A DNA stretch of 21,039 bases from Basidiobolus meristosporus CBS 931.73 (lineage: Eukaryota; Basidiobolomycota; Basidiobolomycetes; Basidiobolales; Basidiobolaceae): NCBI GenBank assembly GCA_002104905.1, contig MCFE01000995.1, positions 1 to 21,039 of the forward strand, given 5' to 3'. Shown here piece by piece: positions 9,095-18,333 of the stretch (position 1 is its first letter; every line of letters begins with the position of its first letter). Both the position numbers and the translations under genes were made by a program. The notes below the pieces were generated by a model. The model did no database searches and was not told the origin of the DNA. It saw only the letters and a list, made by a program, of their open reading frames with translations.

Positions 9095-11714
9095 TCACTT
9101 GCTTCCGGAACAGGAGTTTTTGACACCTTCTGGGTTCCTCTGCGGCTCCAATACTGATCAATAATGGCAACATCATCTAAGTTGGTGTAAGGTTCCCAGG
9201 TGTTGTGTTTGGCATCATAGCCTTTCCACTTGACTAAATAAAGGCAATTTGGTTCTTCTCCATCATGGTCCACAATAGCTTCAACTTCATAGGATTCCAA
9301 AGTTACTGGGTCTTGAGAAATAAGTTTGGGTGAAGAAGGTGGAAAGTTTTTGGGTAGCAGTGCTCCAGTGTTATCCTGAAGTACATAAGATCCTCCAGTA
9401 GTGCGTCTGACAACCTTGAATGGTCCTTCATACTTGGGGTCAAGCTTAGATTGCCAAATTGGATCTAGTGTCATGACATATGACCCATCTGGGAAGCTGC
9501 TGTTCCTGTGTCTTAAGGCGTACGTTGAAGTCATCTTTTGCTGAGAGGCCTTACTTCTGGCACTGATAGCAGGGTAGACAATGTTGGTAAGGTACTCAAG
9601 CCGGTTCTATAGCTGTTATGTATTCAAACTTGCTAACTCTGTATTCTGGTAGTCTCCAAAGTGGTTGTATCTTCTTCCAAACATCAAGGAAAATGGTGTT
9701 GATACATGTAGAGTAACAATTTTGGTGTTAATAGCATACTGTACAGCTGGAATGTACTTGTCCCAATTCTTCTTGATACCCTTGATAGATTGCCTGATGA
9801 TGTTCACTGAGGTCTGAACATGTCTTTCAGCCAGTCCATTAGCTTTGGGATGATATGGAGTGATCAGATGGTGATCAATGGCGCTATTCTGGCAAAGGGC
9901 TTTGATCACATGATTCACAAATTCTGTTCCATTATCCAATTGAATGACCTTAGGGAACCCAAAAAGGCATAAGAGCTTGAATAGTTCTTGTGCAATAGCG
10001 GCAGCATACTTGTCAGGGATAGCTTTGAGGAAGACAAAATGTGTGCAGACATCCACAATTACAAAGAGGTAGTCATTACCATCATCACTAGTTGTGAAAG
10101 GTCCAGCTAGATCAATTGCAATATGATCCATAGGAAGGCTTGCATGGATAGGGCTCAAAGGGTGAAATCCATGGCAGCTGATATTGTAAAGTTAACATTC
10201 TCTGCACAACTTGACAAATTCTAAGCAGTAAACTTTGATATTTGGCCAGTGATATCCATCAGAGTGTAGCTTCTTCATAGGTGTGTCAGCTCCAAAGTGG
10301 CCAAGTAAATGACTCCTCTGTATCAATGTTTTCCTTTGTTCTTCAGGTGGGATTTTCCAAGTTGCTGAATCCAGTTGAGGAATTATTTTGGAAGTTGTAG
10401 AGAGATTACTGATTACATCAGTAATCACATGTCCCTCCCAAGGTGAAGTTGGAAAAAGTCTTGACAGGTGGTCAGGAAGGATGTTGAGAATTCCTGGTCA
10501 ATGAATAACTGTATATTCATAATCAAGTAGAGTATCAAGCCTGTAGGTAGGCATTGGAGTCAGATTCTTCTGAGTGTGGATATAGACAAGGGCTTGGTGG
10601 TCAGTGTACAAGGTAAAAGGATTACCCCATAGATACTGATGAAACTTCTTCAAGGCAAAAACTATGGCAAGTAGCTCCTTCTTGGTAGCAGAGTAGTTTC
10701 TCTCAGCAGGTTGTAGGGACCTGGCTTGGAAAGAGATCCAGTGAGGCGGATTTTGGTCTTCATCCTGATAGAGGACTGCCCCTAACCCAACATTAGATGC
10801 ATCCATAGCAACAACAAAGGGCTTAGTAAAGTCTGGGTAGGATAAGGTGGGTGCTTGTGGAAGCAGTTGGCAGAGTGACTCAAAGGCTTGGTCATGAGTC
10901 TTGTTCCAGGCTGAGGTGAGATCAGGGCTATGGTGTAATGCATCTAAAGCGGCACTCAATGAGGACATGAGCGGTATGTGTTCCCTGAAGTAGTTGAATA
11001 CTCCAAGATAATGTTGAAGTTGCTTGGCACTAGTGGGTTTTGGCCATTCTGGGATATTGACCAGTTTGAAAGGATCTAATTGGTGGCCAGCTGGTGTGAC
11101 TATAAATCCAAGTAGATTGATTTTGAGGCGGGCAAAACTGCACTTTTCAGCATTGAGAATCAGTCCAGCAGTTGTCAGTCTGTTGATTACATCAGTGACA
11201 TGGGTTGCATGATCATCACAGTTAGTGGAAAATATGATGACATCATCAACAAATACCAATTGTATGGTGCATTCTTGTGTATTATAGTCATGACTCTCTG
11301 AAACTTGCTGGTAAGTGTCTTTAGGCCAAACAGAGCTCCCTGAAATGTCCATTGCATATTATTCCAAGTAAAGGCAGTCTTATGCTGATGATCAGGATGG
11401 ATCTGGAATTGGTGATATGCATCCTTCAAGTCGAACTTGGAGAATACTTTTGCTCCTGATAGTGTGGAAAAGATATCTTGGATTCTTGGAATTGGAAACT
11501 TGTCATCTTGGAGAAGCTTTTTCAGAGGTGTGGGGATCAAATAGGGTCTCTTCAGGGTTAGATTTCCATCAGCATCTTTCTTTGGTGCAAGCGTCAAACG
11601 GCTGTTGAATGTTGTGTTGACAGGGGCTTGAGTGATAATTCCATTGTCAGCCCATTGTTGGACTATCTCATCAACTAAGTGTTGACATGAATGCGGAATT
11701 GGGTACTGCCTCCT
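9049..11714 (-). pseudogene. Chromovirus copy 1 pol: RT, RNase H, integrase, chromodomain (broken)
   Basis: This continues directly in the gag frame after a TGA (11715-11717). Reverse transcriptase motifs VFSKFDLKDAYHQF and LVFVDDVIIF are present, but a one-base deletion near 11261, relative to copy 2, throws the frame just before the FVDD site. RNase H (MDASNVGLGAVL, TKKELLAIVF, LYTDHQALVY) follows, then a TGA at 10498-10500 where copy 2 has Cys. The integrase zinc domain (HLLGHFGADT...CREC) ends in TAA at 10192-10194 where copy 2 has Gln. The core keeps HIAIDLAGPF, QLDNGTEF and GLAERHVQ. TAA (9616-9618) and TAG (9607-9609) interrupt the linker before the GPF module and the chromodomain (YEVEAIVDHDG, LVKWKGYDAKHNTWEPY). 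A missing base near 9113 lets the frame run into the 3' LTR to 9049 instead of stopping at its edge. It cannot yield a full polymerase. Confidence 0.88.
9095..9106 (-). other. Candidate polypurine tract, copy 1
   Basis: In element sense the bases just before the 3' LTR read GGAAGCAAGTGA, 10 of 12 purines, in the position where the plus-strand primer forms. Copy 2 has the more purine-rich GGAAGGAAGTGA at the same place. Confidence 0.5.
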
Positions 11715-13577
11715 TCATGCTGACTCACCAGGTGGGGTCTTTAGTGTAACAATGGATTCTGGGATGGTGCAGAAGCTGTTCCTTGGAATGGCCTGATTTC
11801 TCTCTATGGCCGGCTGAATATCCAATTTGACTGATTGAGAATATTCTTGAAAAGTTGGGGTTAACTCTTTTTTTGCCAGTTGGGATGAGATAATCTCTGG
11901 AATTTGATCCATCATTAGCGGCTGTGTTTTAGTGATTCCTGGATAGGAAACTGGTAGTCCACCTATGTGAAAGCCAAGTTTGGTGAATGTGTCCAGACCA
12001 ATGACTACCTGAGGTCCATCTGGTATGTCAATAACTTCCATCTGATGGATTATGGTTACTGAGCCACAATGTATGCTGATTGGGTTGGTAATGCCAATTC
12101 TTGGGGCTGAGAGATCCTTAGCTGCAAGAATAATTTTTCCTGGTTGTTTATCTATCTCCAAATTGAGTTCTCTGACTACTTTAGGTGATACAATAGAGTT
12201 GGATGATCCAGTATCCAGTAGTGCTATGTATGATTGGCCATTGAGGGTGAGTGGCACTTCTATGGCTTTGAGCTGTGTGATTGCTTGCTTCTTTTCTTGA
12301 GCAGTTGCAGTTTTAGCCGGAAACTCAAAGAGGTTGTGATAATCTTGAGCTGTAAGTTCTTCATATGCTTCTTCATACCCCATTATATCATTGGCTGAAT
12401 GGTCATCAAGGATCTGGGTAATTTTGGCTGATAGTGTGGAGTTCTTCTCAGGACAGGCAGGTGATCTATGTCCCATATTCCCACATTTAAAGCACTTGTC
12501 ATCAGCATATGGATTATCAGTTTTGGTGTTTTGCTGCTTTTCTGAGGTGTTTCCTGACTTGTTTGACTGCTTGGTGATGCCTTTGCATTCACTGATAGTA
12601 TGATAGCATTTTCCATGAAGCTCACAGTGCTTGGTAGCGTTTGACTGCTCCTTGGTCACATGACTGGTATCTTTTCCGGCTGTTGGGGGATCTTGGGTTG
12701 AGTTGCCTGAAGTCTGGATGACAGCTGCAGTCAAGGTGATTGCCAGTGTACATATCTCTGAGATCTGGTCATAGATACATGCAGGGTTGTATGCTTTGAC
12801 AATAGCAATATTGCTCTGTAGCTGGTGTGAAAAGTTTGAAAGAAAATGAGCAGTAAGCAATGGATTATCATCACTAACTCCAGCTAATCTCATTTGTCTT
12901 TGGAATCTATCACAGAAGTGTTGCACAGATTCACCTTTTTGCATTTTAGTTTTCCATAAGTCGCAGTTCATATGTGCTTTCTTGAGAGGATCTTCTAAAT
13001 GGCTGCAAAAGAGGTTTTGGGCAATTTTCCACGTACTATTGGAAGGAATGTTCACTTCAACCCAGTCAGCATCTTGCATTCTGAGACAGAGAGGCATAAG
13101 TCTAGCCCAGTTGGTGTCAGGGTCTAGCTGGTGTGCAGCTAAGACATGACTAAACTTGTAAAGAAACTCAGTTGGATTCTTGATGGCATTGGTGCCATCA
13201 GCATAAACAGGCAAGGATCTTGGGACAATCACCAGGGCAGGTCTAGAAGGAGATGTAAATCTGGAGGATTCAAAGGCATGACTTCTTGGTGGCTGATGCA
13301 GAGCACGGCTTGGTGGGTTTTCAATGCTGTCAATTACTATGGCAATATTCTCCAGTGCTTCCTTAATTATTCCAATTTCATCTTGGTAACCGGATATAAC
13401 TTCAAGGAGTTCATCTCTACGGTGATTATCAGATTGTGCTTTGGCAAGCTTTGAGTGCTCAAGCATCATGGTATTTCTTTCAAGCATGATGTTTTCAAGC
13501 TGTTCAGTAAGTTCTTCCTGATTTCTTCTGGCTTCTTCCAACATGGAAAGGTTTGGATTGCTTGCTGCTGAGGACAT
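11715..13577 (-). CDS. Gag-protease polyprotein of chromovirus copy 1
   Basis: 620 codons from an ATG 40 nt after the 5' LTR. Residues 13-85 are rich in Glu, Leu and Lys and look like a coiled coil. Residues about 130-290 form the Gag capsid-like region (NPTEFLYKF, HLEDPLKKAHM, ESVQHFCDRFQRQMRLAGV), which would package element RNA into particles. A first Cys/His cluster, C318-x2-H-x4-H-x4-C331, precedes a classical zinc knuckle, C362-x2-C-x4-H-x4-C375, for RNA binding. The aspartic protease follows, with active site LLDTGSSNSIVS (D455) and a later VVIGLDTF near 525-531. The frame ends in TGA at PPGESA, exactly where other chromoviruses continue into reverse transcriptase; downstream codons stay open in the same frame for about 450 bases. 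The TGA is probably a nonsense mutation, but a readthrough signal cannot be excluded. The ORF is otherwise intact. Confidence 0.9.
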   Translation of the reverse strand: MSSAASNPNLSMLEEARRNQEELTEQLENIMLERNTMMLEHSKLAKAQSDNHRRDELLEVISGYQDEIGIIKEALENIAIVIDSIENPPSRALHQPPRSHAFESSRFTSPSRPALVIVPRSLPVYADGTNAIKNPTEFLYKFSHVLAAHQLDPDTNWARLMPLCLRMQDADWVEVNIPSNSTWKIAQNLFCSHLEDPLKKAHMNCDLWKTKMQKGESVQHFCDRFQRQMRLAGVSDDNPLLTAHFLSNFSHQLQSNIAIVKAYNPACIYDQISEICTLAITLTAAVIQTSGNSTQDPPTAGKDTSHVTKEQSNATKHCELHGKCYHTISECKGITKQSNKSGNTSEKQQNTKTDNPYADDKCFKCGNMGHRSPACPEKNSTLSAKITQILDDHSANDIMGYEEAYEELTAQDYHNLFEFPAKTATAQEKKQAITQLKAIEVPLTLNGQSYIALLDTGSSNSIVSPKVVRELNLEIDKQPGKIILAAKDLSAPRIGITNPISIHCGSVTIIHQMEVIDIPDGPQVVIGLDTFTKLGFHIGGLPVSYPGITKTQPLMMDQIPEIISSQLAKKELTPTFQEYSQSVKLDIQPAIERNQAIPRNSFCTIPESIVTLKTPPGESA

Positions 13578-13604
13578 CTTCTAATTGGCTGAATGTAATG
13601 GAAT

Positions 13605-13613
13605 TCAACAAAA
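13605..13613 (-). promoter_or_regulatory. Candidate self-priming primer-binding site
   Basis: In element sense the 5' LTR ends ...ACA and is followed by eight T then GTTGA. The 9-mer TTTTGTTGA is perfectly complementary to TCAACAAAA, found 30-45 nt after the TATA box in the 3' LTR (8684-8692) and in copy 2 (17924-17932); the 5' LTR here has one mismatch (TCAACGAAA). The whole 40-nt leader contains no TGG, so it cannot pair with a tRNA CCA end. This matches the Tf1/sushi arrangement, in which the RNA 5' end primes its own reverse transcription. Confidence 0.5.
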
Positions 13614-13617
13614 AAAA

Positions 13618-14314
13618 TGTTGTATCCAAGAGAAAGTGTGATAAAACTCTTGAATGGTTTAACTGAACCAAAGGGACAATTAAGTGCAGAATCTTAGAAT
13701 TGTCAGAGAGTGGAGGAATTATTAGCAGAAAGATTCTGATCTAATATTGGTCTTGGATATAGCTGGGTTGGCTATAAAGACAATGATATTTGTTTGCTAG
13801 GCAGGCTAGGCTTGGTGTTCTTAGGAGTGCTAGATATACTAGGCTTGGATAGAAACTAGAACGGAATTGTTGGATTCTTATTTTTGCTGAGACAGAATCT
13901 TAATTTCGTTGAGACACACACTAAATCAAAAGGTTCAGTAAACTTTATATATACTTCTCTGATCAAGGTGAATTAGTAAGCACCAAGGGACTGGATTGAT
14001 TGAAGTCAATTTGGGTGCTCATAGGTGCATAAGATAAATGAAAATTACATCATCAATCAACTGATGTCTTGGCAACTGCACAGTGGTTTGATAGATCTCA
14101 GATGACTAATCACCTGGGAAGGCTTGGCAGATAGGTTGATAACATAGTGACCATTTGAGAATAGATCAGGTGCGCTAGCTAAAAATAGATTCTGAGGTGG
14201 GATAAAATAAACTGTAATTGGGATTTGTTATGTTTGGGTTAGGGAAAATCAGTTAGGGTACTAGATTTTCAAACAGAGTAAAATTGGCTAAGTTATAAAT
14301 GTTGATGCACAACA
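13618..14314 (-). repeat. 5' LTR of chromovirus copy 1
   Basis: 697 bp, TGTTG...CAACA. In element sense the TATA region reads TATATATAAAG (reverse complement of about 13943-13953), with the likely transcript start about 35 nt on. It differs from the 3' LTR at about 21 positions and from the LTR of copy 2 at about 26 plus one indel, so the three LTRs are about equally distant from one another. Confidence 0.92.
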
Positions 14315-14318
14315 CCCC
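14315..14318. repeat. Target site duplication, right copy (CCCC)
   Basis: CCCC directly follows the LTR edge at 14314 and repeats 8394-8397. Joining the two flanks through one copy yields a continuous transposase reading frame. Confidence 0.65.
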
Positions 14319-14853
14319 CATTACTGATATTAGTGTAAATGTGTCACTTCTCTAGCCACAACATTATATCATTCACCAGTGGATGGATCACTGGGCTCAC
14401 TTGGCTCCATAAAGTGTCCTTGGCACTTGTTTCAATGGGTTTTGTCTCATTGCATATAGGGATCTAACTAGGCTCATATGTGGTAGAGTTGTTAGGCAAG
14501 ATAGGCTCAAAATCCATCAGTGAACTTTCTTAGACAGAGCTATTACTCCGCAAGTCATATTCAGAAGGCTGAGGTGAGCCTAAAGGCAGCAAAAACTCAC
14601 CTGACTCAGTTTGCGCAAGGTGATAATGATGGCCAGGTGTCAAAGAAGTAGCATCAACTGGCTGGCAAGATAATGTTGGTACAACAGTGACCAATGTATA
14701 GTCAAATATGACTTGGGTGGTAAAACACTGGCTGTGATCCATGTAATACTTCCTATGTTGTCTGCATGCTTCATGGTTAAGAGGCCTGCCACAATAGCCA
14801 CATGGTCTTTTTTCTCTTCTCTTATGGCATTGAGTCAAAATAGTCTTCTCCAT
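14315..14853 (-). pseudogene. Tnp2-like transposase relic, N-terminal block
   Basis: From an ATG at 14853 the frame is open for 107 codons to 14530. Near the start CGYCGRPLNHEACRQHRKYY gives a C-x2-C...H-type zinc-finger motif, typical of the N-terminus of mushroom Tnp2-family transposases, then an unstructured Ser/Pro-rich stretch. Past the TAG/TAA-type stops at 14527-14529, about 14463 and about 14353, the same frame continues (SLMDFEPILPNN, ETSAKDTLWSQVSP, HPLVNDIMLWLEK) to the chromovirus insertion point. Using the central block as continuation, the frame runs on without a shift into the Cys-rich segment at 8093-8397. Adding the three blocks without the insertions gives about 2.77 kb or 920 codons, near the usual ~1000 residues. 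The start codon is the first ATG before the zinc finger; upstream sequence does not look coding. Confidence 0.65.
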
Positions 14854-14988
14854 GGGGCAAACAGTTTGAACTTCAACAACATAATGCTATTGTATCACCT
14901 TTTGGTCAATACTCATGTGAACTTAAGACAGTCATGTATTTGAGACATTGCACATACATGAACACAAGATTCAATGATGACCTGCCAC

Positions 14989-15174
14989 AGTAAGCATAAT
15001 AAATAAGGCTGTGGCACAACATACACACCTATATGTAACACCAATTCCCCTTTGGTTTGACTCACTTCCATATATATGCCGCCAAAAAATAAAGCAAAGT
15101 TGTCTGGTTCTCTACCAAGTCTCACCACTGACGGCAACAGAAGAGTGGTTTGACAACAGCTTGCTTTGACATTC
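14989..15174. repeat. Diverged direct repeat, copy 1 (matches 17455-17637)
   Basis: This aligns in the same orientation with 17455-17637. Shared landmarks are GTAAGCA, GTGGCAC.ACA.ACACA, CCATATATA/TTTATATAACC, CC.CCA..AAA, AGTTGTCTG, AACC/CTACCAA and TGCTTTGA. The minus strand of both copies can be read as related peptides (FALFFGGIYMEV against LCFAGGYIKAS; HIGVYVVP against HICVCVVP), hinting at ancient coding sequence. On the plus strand each has a TATA-like element, so a promoter role for a decayed gene is an alternative. Confidence 0.5.
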
Positions 15175-16983
15175 AGTGCAACAAGCAGGGTTACATCCAT
15201 AAAAGGCCCTGTGGACAGTGCGCTCATTGAAGGTAATAATGAAGACTCCTCAGGCTCTCAGTCAAGTAAGCAATTGAGAACTTCTGCGCAGCTACAAGCT
15301 GACTGTTATGCTCAGGCAGATGAGAATGTAGCAGATGCAGTACTCTCAGCTGAAGATCAGCAAATGGCCATGATAACATTGCCAGCACCCATATTAGCAA
15401 TTATGCTGTCAGCTCATACCAAAGCATTAATTAAGCCATTAGGTGCAGTGGCTGATAGAATGGATGCAATGGCCCAGAGAAATCAGGAAATAGTCCAGAA
15501 GCAGGATGAGCAGATAATTTGTGTAGTGCAATCCATATCCCAGCTAGAGAAAGCAGTATCTTTGCTGCAAAGAAGGAACTCAAGTAGCTAAATGTCACAG
15601 CCAACAATTGAGCCATTTCCCAATGTAACAGCAGAGGAACACTGTACAGTCTTTGAAGCACAACAACAGTGCCAAAGATAAAGCCCACAGAAAAACCTCT
15701 CACAGCATGGCACGGAGACAATGTGGTGTATATACCAAAGCCTAAAATCAAAAGACATTGAAGATATGTGAAGCCACTGAGTGCAATAATGAAGTGTGGG
15801 CTAATATGCAAGAGGCCATCAGCGGTCTAGCATGCTATCACCTTAAGGCTGGCATACCATGGAACCATCAGGAACTCAAGGCCAAGCAGGATGCACTTGA
15901 CTTGTTCCATGAGCATTGTCCTGGATTCAAACAGGCAAACAGATTTTGGGCCAGCATTGGTATGCTAAGAAAGTATCTTAAGAATAGCAGAAACTATCAA
16001 AGGCAGAAGAACAAGGGTGCCATGGCTAAAAACTAGCAGCTTCCTCAAGTGCCCATTACAAGCAGGGCCAAAAGCTCCAGACAAGCATAAAAGAGACATC
16101 AGGCAGCTGGAAGAGGGCCAATTAAGGACAAGCAGGCAGACATGGATGCACTAGCACAACATTTATCAACAAAAAAGCATAGTACCACCCAAGAAGCACC
16201 CAGTCAGAGTAGCAGTGAAGGACCTGGTAGTGATAAAAACCAGTTGCTTTAACAGGAGCCCATCACAACTATGGTTGAAAGCTGAAAACAAGCAGAAAAG
16301 AAACGTCAGGTTGCCAGAAGAGTGCCAGCATGGAACAAGCAGGCCAGAACAGATGCGTCAGTGCAGAATTTATCCAGGAGAAAACATAGCTCTTGATAAG
16401 AAGCACTCATGAATGTAGCAGTGTAAGACCAGGCAGTGATAAAGGAAAAAGTAACAGGAAAAATGCCTACCCAACCCTGAGACAGGGAAGCATGCAAAAA
16501 AACTTGCAGTTCCTGCCAATTAACACCTCAAGCCAGTAACAGACTGAATTCCATCATAGCCAAGAGAAATTACCAAAAAGAAAACAGCTGTTTTCACAAG
16601 AGTTGGATGCACAGCCAGTTGATGTACACTTCTGCAAGGTAGATGAGCTTGCTGAAAAAGGCAAATTGTCTACCACAGCCTCTACTCACTCCATTGTTGA
16701 CAGAGTGGAGATCCCACTGACAGACAAGGCTACAACATCAAGAGCTCAAAAGACTATCACAATGCCCTCAGTGGAGTTTTGGAACATTAATAGGCACACC
16801 AAGAGGTTGCAGCGCTTCTTCAAGCGCAGTACTCAAGAAAACGCACTGGAATATTGCAAGAATTTATTGCAAAGTCTGGCAGAGGAGGAGCTAGACCTTG
16901 CGGTGCCAGGTGAAAACCAGGACATGTGGGAACCAGTGAATGAACAGTGCCATAAAGCCAATGGGTTCCTGCTAAAGTTGTGA
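15166..16983 (+). pseudogene. Relic of an unidentified coiled-coil gene
   Basis: Three plus-strand open stretches in succession look like parts of one decayed gene. 15166-15591 has an acidic Ser-rich start and a predicted coiled coil at its end (ADRMDAMAQRNQEIVQKQDE, ISQLEKAVSLLQ); it lacks an ATG before the coding-like part. 15758-16036 encodes a helical segment with spaced Trp and Cys (NEVWANMQEA, GIPWNHQELKAK, FWASIGMLRKYLKN). 16603-16983 is a charged helical C-terminal part (HTKRLQRFFKRSTQENALEY, AEEELDLAVPG). Between them a 60-residue basic unit is duplicated. A plus-strand cysteine cluster (CFDIQCNKQ...RPCGQCAH) near 15163-15230 may be a displaced zinc-binding N-terminus. The order recalls uncharacterised mushroom proteins, but I cannot name a family; stops and frame changes make it a pseudogene or heavily mis-spliced model. 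Confidence 0.4.
16081..16446 (+). repeat. Imperfect tandem duplication, offset 207 bp, inside the relic gene
   Basis: 16081-16240 aligns with 16288-16446: ACAAGCATAAAAGAGACATCAGG against ACAAGCAGAAAAGAAACGTCAGG, GACAAGCAGGCAGACATGGATGC against AACAAGCAGGCCAGAACAGATGC, TTATCAACAAAAAAGCATAG against TTATCCAGGAGAAAACATAG, and GACCTGGTAGTGATAAA against GACCAGGCAGTGATAAA. The offset is 69 codons exactly, and both units read in the same frame as a basic segment (DMDALAQHLSTKKHS against RTDASVQNLSRRKHS). The duplication therefore arose while the sequence was probably coding. Confidence 0.6.
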
Positions 16984-17092
16984 AACCAGAGTGTTGCAGC
17001 AGAAATACTTATTGAGTGGTGGGTTTTAATGGAGCTACTTGTTGAGTGTGGGGTTGGGCTTAATGTTAGTGTTGGGTAAAGAGACTTGTATA

Positions 17093-17330
17093 GGTCAATA
17101 AAATTGGCAATTGAAGTACAACTGAAGTTTCAACAGAAATAAATTAATTTGTACGCATGAAAAGTAAGAGAAATGGTTAAGTCAGGAAGTAAGGAATGTG
17201 AGAAAAGGGCTATAGCCAGTCAATTCAGACAAGTGTAGGAGGCAATAGAGTGTCTGGGATCTAAGTTTTTTGTGAGATCTGGGTGCAATTATTTTTCAAT
17301 GGTCTCTGGATGGTGTCCCAACAAGAGCAG
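17093..17330. repeat. Dispersed repeat, copy 2 (matches 2342-2590)
   Basis: Second member of the direct repeat pair, with the same landmark order, from GTCAATAAAATTGGCAATTGA through GCATGAAAAGTAAGAGAAATGG to TGGGTGCAATT. It begins about 110 bases after the end of the relic coiled-coil gene, where it could be 3' non-coding sequence, though copy 1 has no such gene beside it. Confidence 0.55.
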
Positions 17331-17454
17331 TACCTCTTAGTCATGGGACTTTAACTTTGTGACAGCCTTTTGACAGGATCATCTCAATAATTTTTCATAG
17401 GGTTACAGCTACCTAGTTTAAATCAAATATTGCATTATATGATAACCATGTAAT
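17331..17454. other. Short spacer without recognisable content
   Basis: AT-rich DNA between two dispersed repeats; no open frame or motif identified. Confidence 0.3.
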
Positions 17455-17637
17455 GTAAGCAGTATGTCAAAGTAGTGGCACCACACATACACATATGTGT
17501 GACTCTTTGCTTACCCTGACTTTACTGGCTTTTATATAACCACCAGCAAAACAGAGTTGTCTGTCAGCCAACCAAACCATACATACCACAAACAATGCAG
17601 GACATTGGGAGGAAAACATCCTGCTTTGATAACTGCT
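17455..17637. repeat. Diverged direct repeat, copy 2 (matches 14989-15174)
   Basis: Same landmarks as copy 1, ending at CTGCTTTGATAACTGCT where the LTR of chromovirus copy 2 begins. The insertion cut this repeat; any continuation is not found on the other side because that element is truncated. Confidence 0.5.
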
Positions 17638-18333
17638 TGTTGTATCCAAGAGAAAGTGTAATAAAACTCTTGAATGGTTTAACTGAACCAAAGGGACAAT
17701 TAAGTGCAGAATCTTAGAATTGTCAGAGAGTGGCGGAAATATTAGCAGAAAGATTCTGATCTAATATTGGTCTTGGATATAGCTGGGTTGGCTATAAAGA
17801 CAATGATATTTGTTTGCTAGGCAGGCTAGGCTTGGTGTTCTTTGAAGTGCTAGATATACTAGGCTTGGATAGAAACTAGAACGGAATTGTTGGATTCTTA
17901 TTTTTGCTGAGACAGAATCTTAATTTTGTTGAGACACACACTAAACCAAAAGGTTCAGTAAACTTTATTTATACTTTTCTGATCAAGTTGAATTAGTAAG
18001 CACCAAGGGACTGGATTGATTGAGATAAATTTGGGTGTTCATAGGTGCATAAGATAAATGAAAATTACATCATCAATCAACTGATGTCTTGGCAACTGCA
18101 CCATGGTTGGATAGATCTCAGATGACTAATCACCTGGGAAGGCTTGGCAGATAGGTTGATAACGTAATGGCCATTTGAAAATAGATCAGGTGTGATAGCT
18201 AAAAATAGATTCTGAGGTGGGATAAAATAAACTGTAACTGGGATTTGTTATGTTTGGGTTAGGGAAATCAGTTAGGGTACTAGATTTTCAAACGGAGTAA
18301 AATTGGCTAAGTTTTAAATGTTGATGCACAACA
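17638..18333 (-). repeat. 3' LTR of chromovirus copy 2
   Basis: 696 bp, TGTTG...CAACA, one base shorter than the copy 1 LTRs (a missing A near 18267). About 23 to 26 substitutions separate it from each of them. It retains the TATAAATAAAG promoter motif in element sense and the TCAACAAAA stretch (17924-17932) proposed as self-primer. Confidence 0.92.

Larger units (their letters stand above)
8398..14314 (-). mobile_element. Ty3/gypsy chromovirus, copy 1, structurally complete but inactivated
   Basis: A 5.9-kb LTR retrotransposon on the minus strand: 5' LTR 13618-14314, a 40-nt leader, gag-protease 13577-11715, then reverse transcriptase, RNase H, integrase and chromodomain down to about 9095, and 3' LTR 8398-9094. 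RT-before-integrase order makes it Ty3/gypsy; the C-terminal chromodomain makes it a chromovirus. LTRs start TGTTG and end CAACA. Both outer flanks carry CCCC (8394-8397 and 14315-14318), a 4-bp direct repeat that could be read as 5 bp depending on where the terminal A is placed. The LTRs differ at about 21 of 697 positions by hand count (3%), so the insertion is not recent. It interrupts the Tnp2-like transposase gene, whose reading frame continues across the empty site. Multiple lesions disable pol. Confidence 0.9.

Noticed and set aside
11024-11212. Plus-strand 62-codon open frame repeated at 20264-20452
   Set aside because: It is the antisense shadow of the conserved reverse transcriptase coding region; the repetition simply reflects the two chromovirus copies.
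8398-14314. Repeat-induced point mutation (RIP) as cause of inactivation
   Set aside because: The inactivating changes include transversions and indels, and transitions cluster at CG rather than at CA or in a one-directional C to T pattern.
17467-17691. 74-codon minus-strand open frame
   Set aside because: It starts inside the LTR of chromovirus copy 2 and runs into a dispersed repeat, so it is an accidental junction frame.
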